NCBI GenBank assembly: GCA_937923485.1
Contig: CALDUE010000122.1
Location: forward strand, 1-56,142
DNA length: 56,142 bases
Origin: an uncultured Saprospiraceae bacterium
GTDB lineage: Bacteria > Bacteroidota > Bacteroidia > Chitinophagales > Saprospiraceae
Reading direction: 5' to 3'
The notes beneath the pieces were generated by a model. The model worked only from the letters and a program-made list of their open reading frames with translations, made no database searches and was not told the DNA's origin. Position 1 is the stretch's first letter. Each line of letters opens with the position of its first letter. Positions 32,501-40,236 of this stretch are shown here, piece by piece. A program made the translations under genes and the position numbers.

Positions 32501-33205
32501 ACTTACGACAACCAAGATTTCGGTACAGTTAAAGGTCTCAACGTTTCTTACGACTTGCGTCGTACAGGACCTGTAAGTCTCCGTGTTTCTTACGGTCTAC
32601 AGTTCGCAGACGGTACAGGTTCTGACGCAAACTCACAGCGTGGTAGCGTTCAGCGTGGAAACCTACGTACACTCTACCCATTAAGCTTTGACGAGCGTCA
32701 CAGAATTGCAGGTGCTCTCGATTTCCGCTATGGAAGAGGTGAAGGCCCACGTCTTTTCGACCGACCAATCATGGAGAATACAGGTATCAACCTTTCAGGT
32801 TCTGCTGTAAGTGGTCGCCCATATACTCGTCTTCAAACTGCAACACAACTTTCGGGTCGTGTAAACGAAGGTGACATCAACGGAGCACGTCTTCCTTGGA
32901 ACTTCGTAACAAACTTGCGTATTGATCGCGATTTGAGCTTGTTTAATGAAGGAGGGAAAGGTGTTGATGTAAATATCTACCTCCGTATTAGCAACCTTCT
33001 GAATCAACGAAACATCATCAATGTTTACCCAGCAACGGGACTTCCAGATGATGATGGCTTCTTGGTGTCCGTTCAAGGACAAACTGCGATTTCACAGCAG
33101 ATAGATCAGGAAGCTTATATCCGTTCTTACAATTACCGCGTTGTAAATCCGAACTTCTTTAGCCTTCCACGCCGCATCTTTTTGGGTGCTAGTTTCTCAT
33201 TCTAA
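29525..33205 (+). CDS. TonB-dependent receptor with carboxypeptidase-like N-terminal domain
   Basis: A 1226-residue outer-membrane receptor. Signal peptide (MTRTLLVSIFLIFGAASVFAQ from the internal Met at codon 9; ATG 29525 also possible), then a carboxypeptidase-regulatory-like domain (IFGTVKDDIGDPVIGGTVKV, YNIEFSYVGYTPQ), the plug (DAVSLRGGRTNATQYIIDGVRV, VVTGGVEAKYGDLSSGVISI) and a long barrel ending FFSLPRRIFLGASFSF with a terminal Phe. No SusD partner follows. The substrate is unknown; the next genes encode a giant secreted protein and a PorV-like barrel, 26 bases and further downstream. Confidence 0.9.
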   Translation: MQLRQLPRMTRTLLVSIFLIFGAASVFAQQTIFGTVKDDIGDPVIGGTVKVLNGTALVTGAATDFDGNYRISVDPGTYNIEFSYVGYTPQIIEGVEILAGQENKLDMDFEDNGGIVLETATIKAYKNDPLKVDETSQGLILTSKEVKKLGTRSINAIATLSAGATSSDEGDAVSLRGGRTNATQYIIDGVRVTGTLVTESDIDQIQVVTGGVEAKYGDLSSGVISITTKGPSSKFNGFVEAETSRFLDDYNNNLIGGSVSGPLIQRLSPDGKDKKTILGYRLSGRYTYNEDDDAPATDIVYITDETRERLENDPIQRLESGAGISPRAAFLTDEDVQILDAQPFEEFTRIDLSGKLDARLSDAIDVTLSGNYTRRNNRFTPNEGSVTAANWRLLNAHNNPYDLNNLYRGNFRFRHRLGNQASSLDTNNTSLISNALYTVQIGYQRANGLVQDSRHEDRFFDYGYIGVFDNDNVPTFDVDFSSGMPEFTHNGFRNTFQSFTPGTQNPVLANYNKVGRPEGEPASFDELLAQNGVLANIITSGVYTLHSSIGTVFNLYQETKNDLITFNLQTQFDLKPKGGKSGVHNIQLGLLYEQRINRLYNLNPQSLWLRGQQLANAALQDLDTNNIIDVIDIDTVINGVPISADSIDIFGFRVEPTAIQGDARFFTELRSSLGVGLDQFVDFGSVTPDQLNVGMFSAAEATANNNLTYYGFDYEGNEVGTNGAFDDFFTATNEQGQRTFPVAPVQPIYAAGYIQDKFTFKNIILRAGFRVDYFDANTKVLKDPYELYDIQEAQNFNFNPGESKPVNIADDAKVYVESVEGNVVQAYREDDTWFTADGRQVNNPAEIFTQQIPAYVDERANETNYIRELDFDPDASFEDYDAQINVMPRLAFSFPISEDANFFAHYDVLVQRPPSNTIATALDYYYFTNNAASSIFNNPNLLPTRTVDYEAGFQQRISQSSALKLSFFVREMRDMIQTRTYLFAAADLGRYTTYDNQDFGTVKGLNVSYDLRRTGPVSLRVSYGLQFADGTGSDANSQRGSVQRGNLRTLYPLSFDERHRIAGALDFRYGRGEGPRLFDRPIMENTGINLSGSAVSGRPYTRLQTATQLSGRVNEGDINGARLPWNFVTNLRIDRDLSLFNEGGKGVDVNIYLRISNLLNQRNIINVYPATGLPDDDGFLVSVQGQTAISQQIDQEAYIRSYNYRVVNPNFFSLPRRIFLGASFSF

Positions 33206-33231
33206 TCACCCGACGTAAAAATCAGCATATC

Positions 33232-36200
33232 ATGATGCTACAACGAATACAAACTGCGCTGCTTGCAGCGACATTCTGCCTCTCCGCTACCGCGTTGCTC
33301 GCACACGTTCCAAATATTGGAAGTGGTGTGCCTGCTGACAGGGCAGGTCAAGCAAATTCATCGACTCCTGTAGGATTTCGAATTGATTGCTCTCCTGGAC
33401 TAAGAACTACAGATCAAGATGTCAATAACGTTAGAGCTAAGCTCACGACGGGGGGTGACGTTTGGTGGAATGGTGTAGATGCGGGATACATTGTACCTAA
33501 AGTGCCCCTAGGAGAAACAGAAGTTTCTTCACTTTTCGCAGGTGCGGTATGGTTGGGTGGACTTGATCCTGCTGGTAACCTAAAAGTTGCTGCTCAGGAT
33601 TATGGACGTTCAACTGGACAATTTGACTTTTATCCAGGACCACTCGATCCAGAAACTGGTGAGGTTACTCAAGAGACATGCTCTAACTGGGATATTTTCT
33701 TCGAGGTTAGTGCAGCTGAAATTAGAGAGCACCAGCGCCTTTTTGCGGCTTCTCAACGAGGGGAAATCAACTACACGGCAGACATGATTCCAGATGGAGT
33801 CAAAGGATGGCCAGGTAGAGGAAACCCATTCTTCGCTGAAGTACACGGTTTCGCACCACCAAACACAACTCAAGGTCTTGCAGGATTTTTTGACTTCTGC
33901 GATGACTTCGGTAATTGTAACATCGATGGTCTCTATGATCCACTCGCTGGTGACATCCCGATTATTGAGATTGAAGGTTGTGAGGACTACTACAATCCAG
34001 ATGAGAATGAGAGGGATGACCCACAATTCCCAGATGAGATGATCTTCTGGATCTACAACGATAATGGTAATAGCCACCTTAACTCAGGTTCGGCAATTCC
34101 ACTTCAGATGGAGGTTCAAGTTCAGGCATTCGCGTATTCTACCAACGATGCCCTTAACAACATGACTTTTCAGCGTTACAAGCTTATCAACAGAGGTAAG
34201 GAGCTACTTAGAAATACATTCTTCGGTATCTGGGTAGATGGTGACCTCGGATGCTTTACAGATGACTTTATCGGTAGTGACACAACACGTCAACTTGCAT
34301 ACTACTACAATCAAGATGCAGTAGATGGCTCTACAGGAGCGATTTGCGAGCAAGGAGTTCCTTCTTACGGTGATGAGGTGCCGATTTTAGGTGTAGACTA
34401 TTTCCGTGGGCCAAAAGAGTTCCGTACAGTTTTCGATTCAGTTGAAATGGATTCTATTGAAATCGGTATAGAGTTAGGAATGACTTCATTCATTTACTAC
34501 AACAATGCGAGTGTAGGTAGTCCTTTACCACAAACTACAGACCCGACTCGCGGTCTAGCAGGTGAGTATTACAACTATCTCCAAGGTATTTGGAAGGACG
34601 GTACACCATACACGGCTAGTGGATCTGGCTACCAGACGTCAGGACGAATTACAAAATTCGTTTTCCCAACTGTTCCTTCTGATGAATCAGCTGATGCGTG
34701 GTCAATGTGTGCTGCAGATTTAGGTGAAGGCGATCGCCGTACAATTCAAGCTTCTGGTCCATTCGATCTGCGCCCAGGTGCAGTGAATGAGCTCATCGTT
34801 GGAGTGCCATGGATTGCGAACGAGCAAACTTATCCTTGTCCAATCATGACTCGTCTCTTCGAGGCAGATGATCTCGCTCAGAACTTGTTTGACAACTGTT
34901 TCGATATTACTGATGGACCAGATGCTCCAGATATTGACTTTATCGAGCTTGATGAGCGGTTGACAATACTCTTGACGAATGACCCTGAGGTATCTAACAA
35001 CGCAGGTCAGAACTATTCAGAAGTAGATCTTCTTGCTCCTGATGGAGTAAGCGACTCTCTCTACCGTTTCGAGGGATACAAGGTGTATCAATTACGTAAT
35101 GAGTCTGTTTCTATTGCAAGTCTAGATGATCCAACTCAAGCTCGTTTGATCTTCCAATCTGATGTCGTCAATGGTGTTGGAGAAATTTTCAACTGGACTG
35201 CACTTGATAATCCGCTAGACCCAGAATTCCCGGTGTTTGAGCCTGTTCCACAAGTGGAATCATCACTTACCGATTTGGGTACTCAAACGGTATTGCGTAT
35301 TACTGAGGATCAATTTTCTTCAGGAACTAGGGGACTAATCAATCACACACCATACTACTTTACTGTAGTAGCATATGCGTACAATAATTACGCAGACTTT
35401 GAACCACTCGTTCCAGGAGGTTCAGGTCAACGAACACCTTACCTCGAAGGACGTAATAACGTTCGTACCTACACAGGTATCCCACGTCCAATCACAGATG
35501 TGAGACTTAATGGAGACGGAAATGAAGGCCTTGTACGTCGCATCGACGGTGAGGGAACAGGTCCATTCTTCCTTGATTTAGCTGAAGGAGAGCGTCTTCG
35601 TTTGCTCGAGGATCAGGACGACAATCAGCCTCTATATCAGGCAGGAAGAGCTCCAGTCGAAGCTCAGACGTACAATCCTTTCGTAACAGAGGACGGTACC
35701 TTTACTGTAATATTTGAGGATAGCGATACTACTGATGATGAACTTGACGCAGATGGTACGTGGATGTTGCTAGATGCAGCTGGCAACGTAGTTGTCGAAG
35801 ACAACCAATTCATTAGTTTCAATGAGTTGATCATTGGAGAATTAGGAATCTCAGTTTCTTTAGGTCAAGTCGAAGAGCCGGGTGTTCAAATCTTGGGTAA
35901 TAATGGTTGTATTGGATACGAGGTAGAGGTACTCGATGAAGCTGGAACACCTTGGTACCAGCCGATTGAAAATAAAACTTCGTTCCCTGCTCTTTTCGGT
36001 GGTGATCAGATTTTCAACTTCATGCTCACAGAGTCTAGTGAAAGAGATGAGCTCTCAAGTGCGTTTGAGCTCGATCCTGAGCAAATGCTTACTAATTGTT
36101 TCGATAATCAATGGGCGCCTTTCAAGCTTACTGCTTTCTCGAACTCATTGTCAGAGCCTGCGGTTGCTGGTATCGGTTTTATCTCGCCTATGATTCGCTC

Positions 36201-37428
36201 AAGAGGTGGGGCATTAATCGATGACCTCGAACTTGAAGACCTCAATAACGTCGACATTGTATTCACAAGCAACAAGGACCTATGGAGCCGTTGCATAATC
36301 GTCGAGACTGCAACTTCTGACTTCACCGCTGCTGGTGGAATTCAAACAGAAGGTAATGCTTCACAATTCGACCTTCGTGAAGCACCTTCTGTGAGTAAGG
36401 AGGCAGATGCTGACGGTAACCCAATTCCAGACGGAACAGGAACAGGAATGGGCTGGTTCCCAGGCTATGCAATTGACGTAGAGACTGGCCAGCGTTTGAA
36501 TATCTTCTTCGGAGAGAACAGCGCAATCACATTTGGTGGTAATCCACTCAATCCGTATGATTTCGAATTTATTGACGGAAACGGTGAGCCTATCGCTGCT
36601 TTGACGGGAAGAGACATGATGTTCAATCCTACAGGCCAGATCGTAGAAATCACGAACCAGACTCCTCAATTGTACAACGTACCCGCAGGTGGACAACACT
36701 GGATCTACGTTACACGTGAGCCGTATGATGAGTGTGCAGAACTTGCAGACCTTCTAGAAAGAGGTAGAAATGACCTCACTCGTGAAGGACTTGAGGCTGT
36801 TACATACGCTTCTTTGATGACTTCGTCTGCAGATTTTCTCTCTTACGAGCAAGGACTAATCCCGCAAGACGTGGTAGCAAAGCTTCGTGTGAACAATCCT
36901 TACAAAGTCTCCGTCGATGCTGCCAATGATGATGACCGCTTCTTCAGTGCTCCAACAGGAGTGAACAATGGTCACCCACAGTATGAGATAACGCTTACAG
37001 GAGTTACACCCGAGGAAGTACCTCTCAGCAGAGCTGACTCAATCTTGAGTCTCATCAATGTTGTTCCAAACCCTTACTACGGATTTTCAGAGTATGAAAT
37101 CAGCGAGTTCTCGAACTTGATTCGTATTACGAACCTTCCTGCTCAGTGCGATATCACCATATTTGCACTCGATGGTCGATTCATCCGTCAGTACAAGCGT
37201 GCAGAAGAACCAGCTCTTCCTTCAATCAATCCTGAGGATCCTCGTCTAGGTGGACGAGCTATCGCGAGTCAGCAGATTGTACCTGATCTCGATTGGGACA
37301 TGAAAAATGATCAAGGTATTCCAGTTTCATCTGGTGTCTACTTGATCCACATTGATGCTGGCGAGTTAGGACAACGAACAGTTAAGTCCTTCATTCTTCA
37401 GCGTGCCTTCGATCCCGCAGGCCTCTAA
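33232..37428 (+). CDS. Large T9SS-secreted surface protein
   Basis: A 1398-residue acidic secreted protein. N-terminal signal peptide (LLAATFCLSATALLAHV). Near the C-terminus, VVPNPYYGFSEYE, IRITNLPAQCDITIFALDGRFIRQY and GIPVSSGVYLIHIDAG form a T9SS-type sorting/FlgD-like domain. The body has many Asp/Glu/Asn-rich loops, fibronectin-like pieces (YFTVVAYAYNNYADF) and paired cysteines, suggesting calcium-binding beta-sandwich modules, but no catalytic domain I recognise. It follows the TonB receptor by 26 bases and is expected to be cotranscribed; it might be held by or deliver ligands to the receptor. Confidence 0.85.
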   Translation: MMLQRIQTALLAATFCLSATALLAHVPNIGSGVPADRAGQANSSTPVGFRIDCSPGLRTTDQDVNNVRAKLTTGGDVWWNGVDAGYIVPKVPLGETEVSSLFAGAVWLGGLDPAGNLKVAAQDYGRSTGQFDFYPGPLDPETGEVTQETCSNWDIFFEVSAAEIREHQRLFAASQRGEINYTADMIPDGVKGWPGRGNPFFAEVHGFAPPNTTQGLAGFFDFCDDFGNCNIDGLYDPLAGDIPIIEIEGCEDYYNPDENERDDPQFPDEMIFWIYNDNGNSHLNSGSAIPLQMEVQVQAFAYSTNDALNNMTFQRYKLINRGKELLRNTFFGIWVDGDLGCFTDDFIGSDTTRQLAYYYNQDAVDGSTGAICEQGVPSYGDEVPILGVDYFRGPKEFRTVFDSVEMDSIEIGIELGMTSFIYYNNASVGSPLPQTTDPTRGLAGEYYNYLQGIWKDGTPYTASGSGYQTSGRITKFVFPTVPSDESADAWSMCAADLGEGDRRTIQASGPFDLRPGAVNELIVGVPWIANEQTYPCPIMTRLFEADDLAQNLFDNCFDITDGPDAPDIDFIELDERLTILLTNDPEVSNNAGQNYSEVDLLAPDGVSDSLYRFEGYKVYQLRNESVSIASLDDPTQARLIFQSDVVNGVGEIFNWTALDNPLDPEFPVFEPVPQVESSLTDLGTQTVLRITEDQFSSGTRGLINHTPYYFTVVAYAYNNYADFEPLVPGGSGQRTPYLEGRNNVRTYTGIPRPITDVRLNGDGNEGLVRRIDGEGTGPFFLDLAEGERLRLLEDQDDNQPLYQAGRAPVEAQTYNPFVTEDGTFTVIFEDSDTTDDELDADGTWMLLDAAGNVVVEDNQFISFNELIIGELGISVSLGQVEEPGVQILGNNGCIGYEVEVLDEAGTPWYQPIENKTSFPALFGGDQIFNFMLTESSERDELSSAFELDPEQMLTNCFDNQWAPFKLTAFSNSLSEPAVAGIGFISPMIRSRGGALIDDLELEDLNNVDIVFTSNKDLWSRCIIVETATSDFTAAGGIQTEGNASQFDLREAPSVSKEADADGNPIPDGTGTGMGWFPGYAIDVETGQRLNIFFGENSAITFGGNPLNPYDFEFIDGNGEPIAALTGRDMMFNPTGQIVEITNQTPQLYNVPAGGQHWIYVTREPYDECAELADLLERGRNDLTREGLEAVTYASLMTSSADFLSYEQGLIPQDVVAKLRVNNPYKVSVDAANDDDRFFSAPTGVNNGHPQYEITLTGVTPEEVPLSRADSILSLINVVPNPYYGFSEYEISEFSNLIRITNLPAQCDITIFALDGRFIRQYKRAEEPALPSINPEDPRLGGRAIASQQIVPDLDWDMKNDQGIPVSSGVYLIHIDAGELGQRTVKSFILQRAFDPAGL

Positions 37429-37449
37429 CCTCTTTATCTAGCTAATTAC

Positions 37450-37483
37450 TAGTCGGTGCATTCCGCAGGGAATGCACCGACTA
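37450..37483 (+). terminator. Strong hairpin between surface-protein and PorV-like genes
   Basis: TAGTCGGTGCATTCC (37450-37464) and GGAATGCACCGACTA (37469-37483) are perfect 15-base complements with a 4-base loop, followed by CTTTC. The T-run is weak, so it may be a partial terminator or an mRNA-stability element that sets relative levels of the flanking genes. Confidence 0.65.
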
Positions 37484-37500
37484 CTTTCAAAACATAGCGC

Positions 37501-38550
37501 ATGCGCAAATTTTACTTGTTCGCTGTCTTAGCTCTTGCATCTCTTACTGCCTTCGCAGGTAACCCTGACCGTCAAGGTGAGGCTGGAGCATACGAGCTAC
37601 TTTTAAATCCTTTCGCCCGTTCGGCTGGTCTCGCTTCTATGCAAACCGCTAACGTTGCCGGTGCGGAAGCAATGAGAATCAATGTTGCCGGAATAGGTCG
37701 TGTAAATGGCCTCGAAGTCAACGTCTCTAACATGCAATACCTCGTTGGTAGTGATATCAACATGAATGCTCTTGGAATAGCATCTCAAACTGGAAATGGA
37801 GGAGCTTTTGCAATCACCATTGCTGCTCTAACCTTTAATGATATTGCATTAACTACTACAGCGGATCCTGAAGGAAGCGGATCTGTTTTCTCTCCTACGT
37901 TCTTCCATATCGGCTTAGGTTATTCGAAAACTTTCGACGATAAAATCAGTGTGGGTGTTGGTGTACGATTCATCTCAGAGAGAATTTTCAACGCTAGTGC
38001 GGTTGGATTTGCAATCGATGCAGGTGTACAATACGTAAGCGGAGAAAACGATGAGTTCAAACTTGGTATCTCTCTTCGTAACGTGGGTCTAAGCATGCGC
38101 TTTACAGGAGATGGAATCTCAACACAGTTTGAAGAGCCAGTTGACGGTCGTTTCGCGATAACTGCGAGGAATAATGTCGCTGACTTTGATCTGCCATTCC
38201 AATTAAATATTGGAACCAGCTACGACGTTGCAATTGATCCTAGCAACAAAGTAACTTTACTCGCAAACTTTACTTCCAACGCATTTAGCCGAGATAACCT
38301 CGGTGCAGGAATTGAGTACTCGTTTAAAAATCTCTTTATGGTAAGAGGTGGCTATAACGCTGAGGTTGGCGTTGCCTCTGGTTCTTTTGAGGCACCACTC
38401 ACCAGAGCATTCGCAGCTGGTGCAACGGCGGCGATACCACTTGGTGGAGTGGACACGGGGCGCAATCGCTACCTCTATGTTGATTTCGCCTATCGCCCGA
38501 CACGTTTCTTCAATGGAAACTACAACGTTGGTATTCGTCTCAACATCTGA
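37501..38550 (+). CDS. PorV/PorQ-family outer-membrane protein
   Basis: A 349-residue beta-barrel with signal peptide MRKFYLFAVLALASLTAFAG. The N-terminal pattern AGAYELLLNPFARSAGLASMQTANVAGAEAM with INVAGIGRV matches the PorV/PorQ family (UPF0164), related to FadL-like barrels; PorV is the shuttle that moves T9SS cargo from the translocon to the attachment complex. Ends in FFNGNYNVGIRLNI. It sits after a TonB receptor and a T9SS cargo, so may be a dedicated partner of that cargo rather than the general PorV. Confidence 0.85.
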   Translation: MRKFYLFAVLALASLTAFAGNPDRQGEAGAYELLLNPFARSAGLASMQTANVAGAEAMRINVAGIGRVNGLEVNVSNMQYLVGSDINMNALGIASQTGNGGAFAITIAALTFNDIALTTTADPEGSGSVFSPTFFHIGLGYSKTFDDKISVGVGVRFISERIFNASAVGFAIDAGVQYVSGENDEFKLGISLRNVGLSMRFTGDGISTQFEEPVDGRFAITARNNVADFDLPFQLNIGTSYDVAIDPSNKVTLLANFTSNAFSRDNLGAGIEYSFKNLFMVRGGYNAEVGVASGSFEAPLTRAFAAGATAAIPLGGVDTGRNRYLYVDFAYRPTRFFNGNYNVGIRLNI

Positions 38551-38587
38551 TAATTTAGACTCGCACAACACGTTGTAATTTTACAGG

Positions 38588-38622
38588 ACGTTTCCTTTTC
38601 TCTCGAGAGAAGGAAACGTTTT
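38588..38622 (+). terminator. Rho-independent terminator after PorV-like gene
   Basis: ACGTTTCCTTTTCTCTC (38588-38604) pairs with GAGAGAAGGAAACGT (38605-38619) with a two-base bulge, followed by TTT and a further T-run. It closes the TonB receptor operon and separates it from greA. Confidence 0.88.
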
Positions 38623-38661
38623 GTAATTTTGGAAACCCTAGTAAGATTGATACCTCCCCCC

Positions 38662-39138
38662 ATGAGTAAGATTAATTACCTCACACCAGAAGGCTTCGCA
38701 AGATTGAAAGCTGAATTGCATGAAATGAAGACTACAGGTCGTCAAGAAGCATCCGCTGCTATTGCTGAGGCACGTGATAAGGGCGATCTCTCAGAGAACG
38801 CTGAGTATGATGCGGCCAAGGATGCACAAGGCATGATGGAGGCCAAAATAAACGAGCTGGAAAAAACACTTGCCAATGCACGTGTACTCGATAAGAGTGA
38901 ACTTTCTACCGATACAGTTTGTGTATTAAGCACAGTTCGACTACTCAATAAGAAGAACAAAAAGGAAATTAGCTATCAATTGGTTAGCAGTTCTGAGGCG
39001 TCTTTCAAAGACCGCAAAATTTCAGTTGATAGTCCAATAGGTGCTGGACTTCTAGGAAAGGCAGTCGGAGAAGTAGCTGAAATACAGGCCCCTGGGGGAA
39101 TCATGGAATTTGAAATCCTCGAAATTAGCATCGTTTAA
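38662..39138 (+). CDS. greA: Transcription elongation factor GreA
   Basis: A 158-residue factor that restarts backtracked RNA polymerase by stimulating transcript cleavage. ATG 38662 gives the standard start MSKINYLTPEGFARLKAEL. The coiled-coil tip has the acidic pair within DKGDLSENAEYDAAKDAQG, diagnostic of GreA. The C-terminal globular domain ends with SPIGAGLLGKAVGEVAEIQAPGG. Cytosolic. The frame is open upstream to a TTG at 38629, but this would add residues without family support. It is 17 bases before the HIT gene, a common pairing in Bacteroidota. Confidence 0.96.
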   Translation: MSKINYLTPEGFARLKAELHEMKTTGRQEASAAIAEARDKGDLSENAEYDAAKDAQGMMEAKINELEKTLANARVLDKSELSTDTVCVLSTVRLLNKKNKKEISYQLVSSSEASFKDRKISVDSPIGAGLLGKAVGEVAEIQAPGGIMEFEILEISIV

Positions 39139-39155
39139 ACCACTCAATCCTTTTT

Positions 39156-39551
39156 ATGGCTACCATTTTCTCCAAAATCATCAAAGGCGAAATCCCTTGC
39201 CATAAAATCGCGGAAGACGATAAGCACATTGCATTTTTAGATATTAATCCTCTTGTTATCGGACATACCTTGGTGGTCCCAAAAAGAGAAGTCGACTACT
39301 ATTTCGATTTAGAGGATGAAGAACTCGCAGGGCTTAACGCTTTCGCTAAGCGTGTAGCAACAGCCGTATTTCGTGAAATACCTTGTCTTAGAATTGGAAC
39401 AGCAGTTATTGGGCTTGAAGTTCCGCATGTTCACATGCATCTAGTTCCACTCAATCAAATGAGCGACATAGACTTCGGCAAAGAAAAGCTAAAGCCGTCT
39501 CAGGAGCAGTTGAAAGCTATCGCCGACCGAATTCGGAAAGTCTTCATCTAA
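39156..39551 (+). CDS. HIT-family nucleotide hydrolase
   Basis: A 131-residue histidine-triad protein. The catalytic motif is VPHVHMHLVPL (H-x-H-x-H), and the N-terminus TIFSKIIKGEIPCHKIAEDDKHIAFLDINP is typical of Hint/PKCI-type proteins. Known members hydrolyse adenosine 5'-phosphoramidates and related nucleotides in the cytosol. Likely in one transcript with greA, 17 bases upstream. Confidence 0.94.
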   Translation: MATIFSKIIKGEIPCHKIAEDDKHIAFLDINPLVIGHTLVVPKREVDYYFDLEDEELAGLNAFAKRVATAVFREIPCLRIGTAVIGLEVPHVHMHLVPLNQMSDIDFGKEKLKPSQEQLKAIADRIRKVFI

Positions 39552-39624
39552 GTACTAATATCCGACATCCGATCCCTTGCATTGCACAAAGACTCATGCG
39601 CTTCGTGCGGAGCATCCGACATAT

Positions 39625-40236
39625 TCACTTCTTTGCGCGCGACGGATTCTGATCCACGAACTGTTTCCAACCGCTATAGCTGCTTCCTGGTTTTGCCGAA
39701 AGGCCACCTTGATTGAGATGACACACTGCGGCTCCTAAAGCGTCACTTGCATCTAAACCTACTTTTGTGCGATCAAAGCCTACCAAGTGGAAAAGCATCT
39801 CGCTCACTTGCTCCTTTGAAGCATTTCCGCTACCTGTCACGCTCATTTTTATTTTTTTTGGAGCATACTCCTCAACTGGAAGGCCTTTGGCGATAGCGGC
39901 AGCCATAGCAACACCTTGCGCCCTACCAAGCTTTAACATCGATTGAACGTTTTTGCCAAAAAATGGGCTTTCAATTGCACACTCTTCTGGCTTATGCTCC
40001 ACGATCAGTGCGGTGATGGCATCGAATATTGATCGCAGCTTTTCAGGGTGGGTAACACTTGTAGGCGTTTTGTGCACGCCAATGGTGATCAATTTAAAGA
40101 CTGATCCCTTCTGCTCCAACACTGCATAGCCCAGCGTATTCGATCCTGGATCAATACCCAAGATGCGACGAGTTTTAGGGGCGGAACGACGGACTATCTT
40201 CACCGCCACAAGGTAGTGATCTTTAATGCCCACCAA
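39625..40236 (-). CDS. ruvC: Crossover junction endodeoxyribonuclease RuvC
   Basis: Holliday-junction resolvase acting with RuvAB. Acidic active-site residues are visible: Asp in ILGIDPGSNTLGYAV, Glu in CAIESPFFGKN, and the pair in GLDASDALGAAVCH. The length (203 residues as given) is slightly above the family norm. The frame opens at TTG 40236, overlapping the divergent gene start at 40226; GTG at 40206 or 40200 would remove the overlap and is more likely. A dispersed repeat copy encodes GLSAKPG in the C-terminal tail, beyond the catalytic core. Confidence 0.94.
   Translation of the reverse strand: MVGIKDHYLVAVKIVRRSAPKTRRILGIDPGSNTLGYAVLEQKGSVFKLITIGVHKTPTSVTHPEKLRSIFDAITALIVEHKPEECAIESPFFGKNVQSMLKLGRAQGVAMAAAIAKGLPVEEYAPKKIKMSVTGSGNASKEQVSEMLFHLVGFDRTKVGLDASDALGAAVCHLNQGGLSAKPGSSYSGWKQFVDQNPSRAKK
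39689..39705 (+). repeat. Dispersed repeat copy, GGCC type (GGTTTTGCCGAAAGGCC)
   Basis: In the minus-strand ruvC gene, read as GLSAKP in the C-terminal tail. Confidence 0.85.

Noticed and set aside
39552-39624. Short direct repeat ATCCGACAT between the HIT and ruvC genes
   Set aside because: Only two 9-base copies in a small gap, with no symmetry or wider context.
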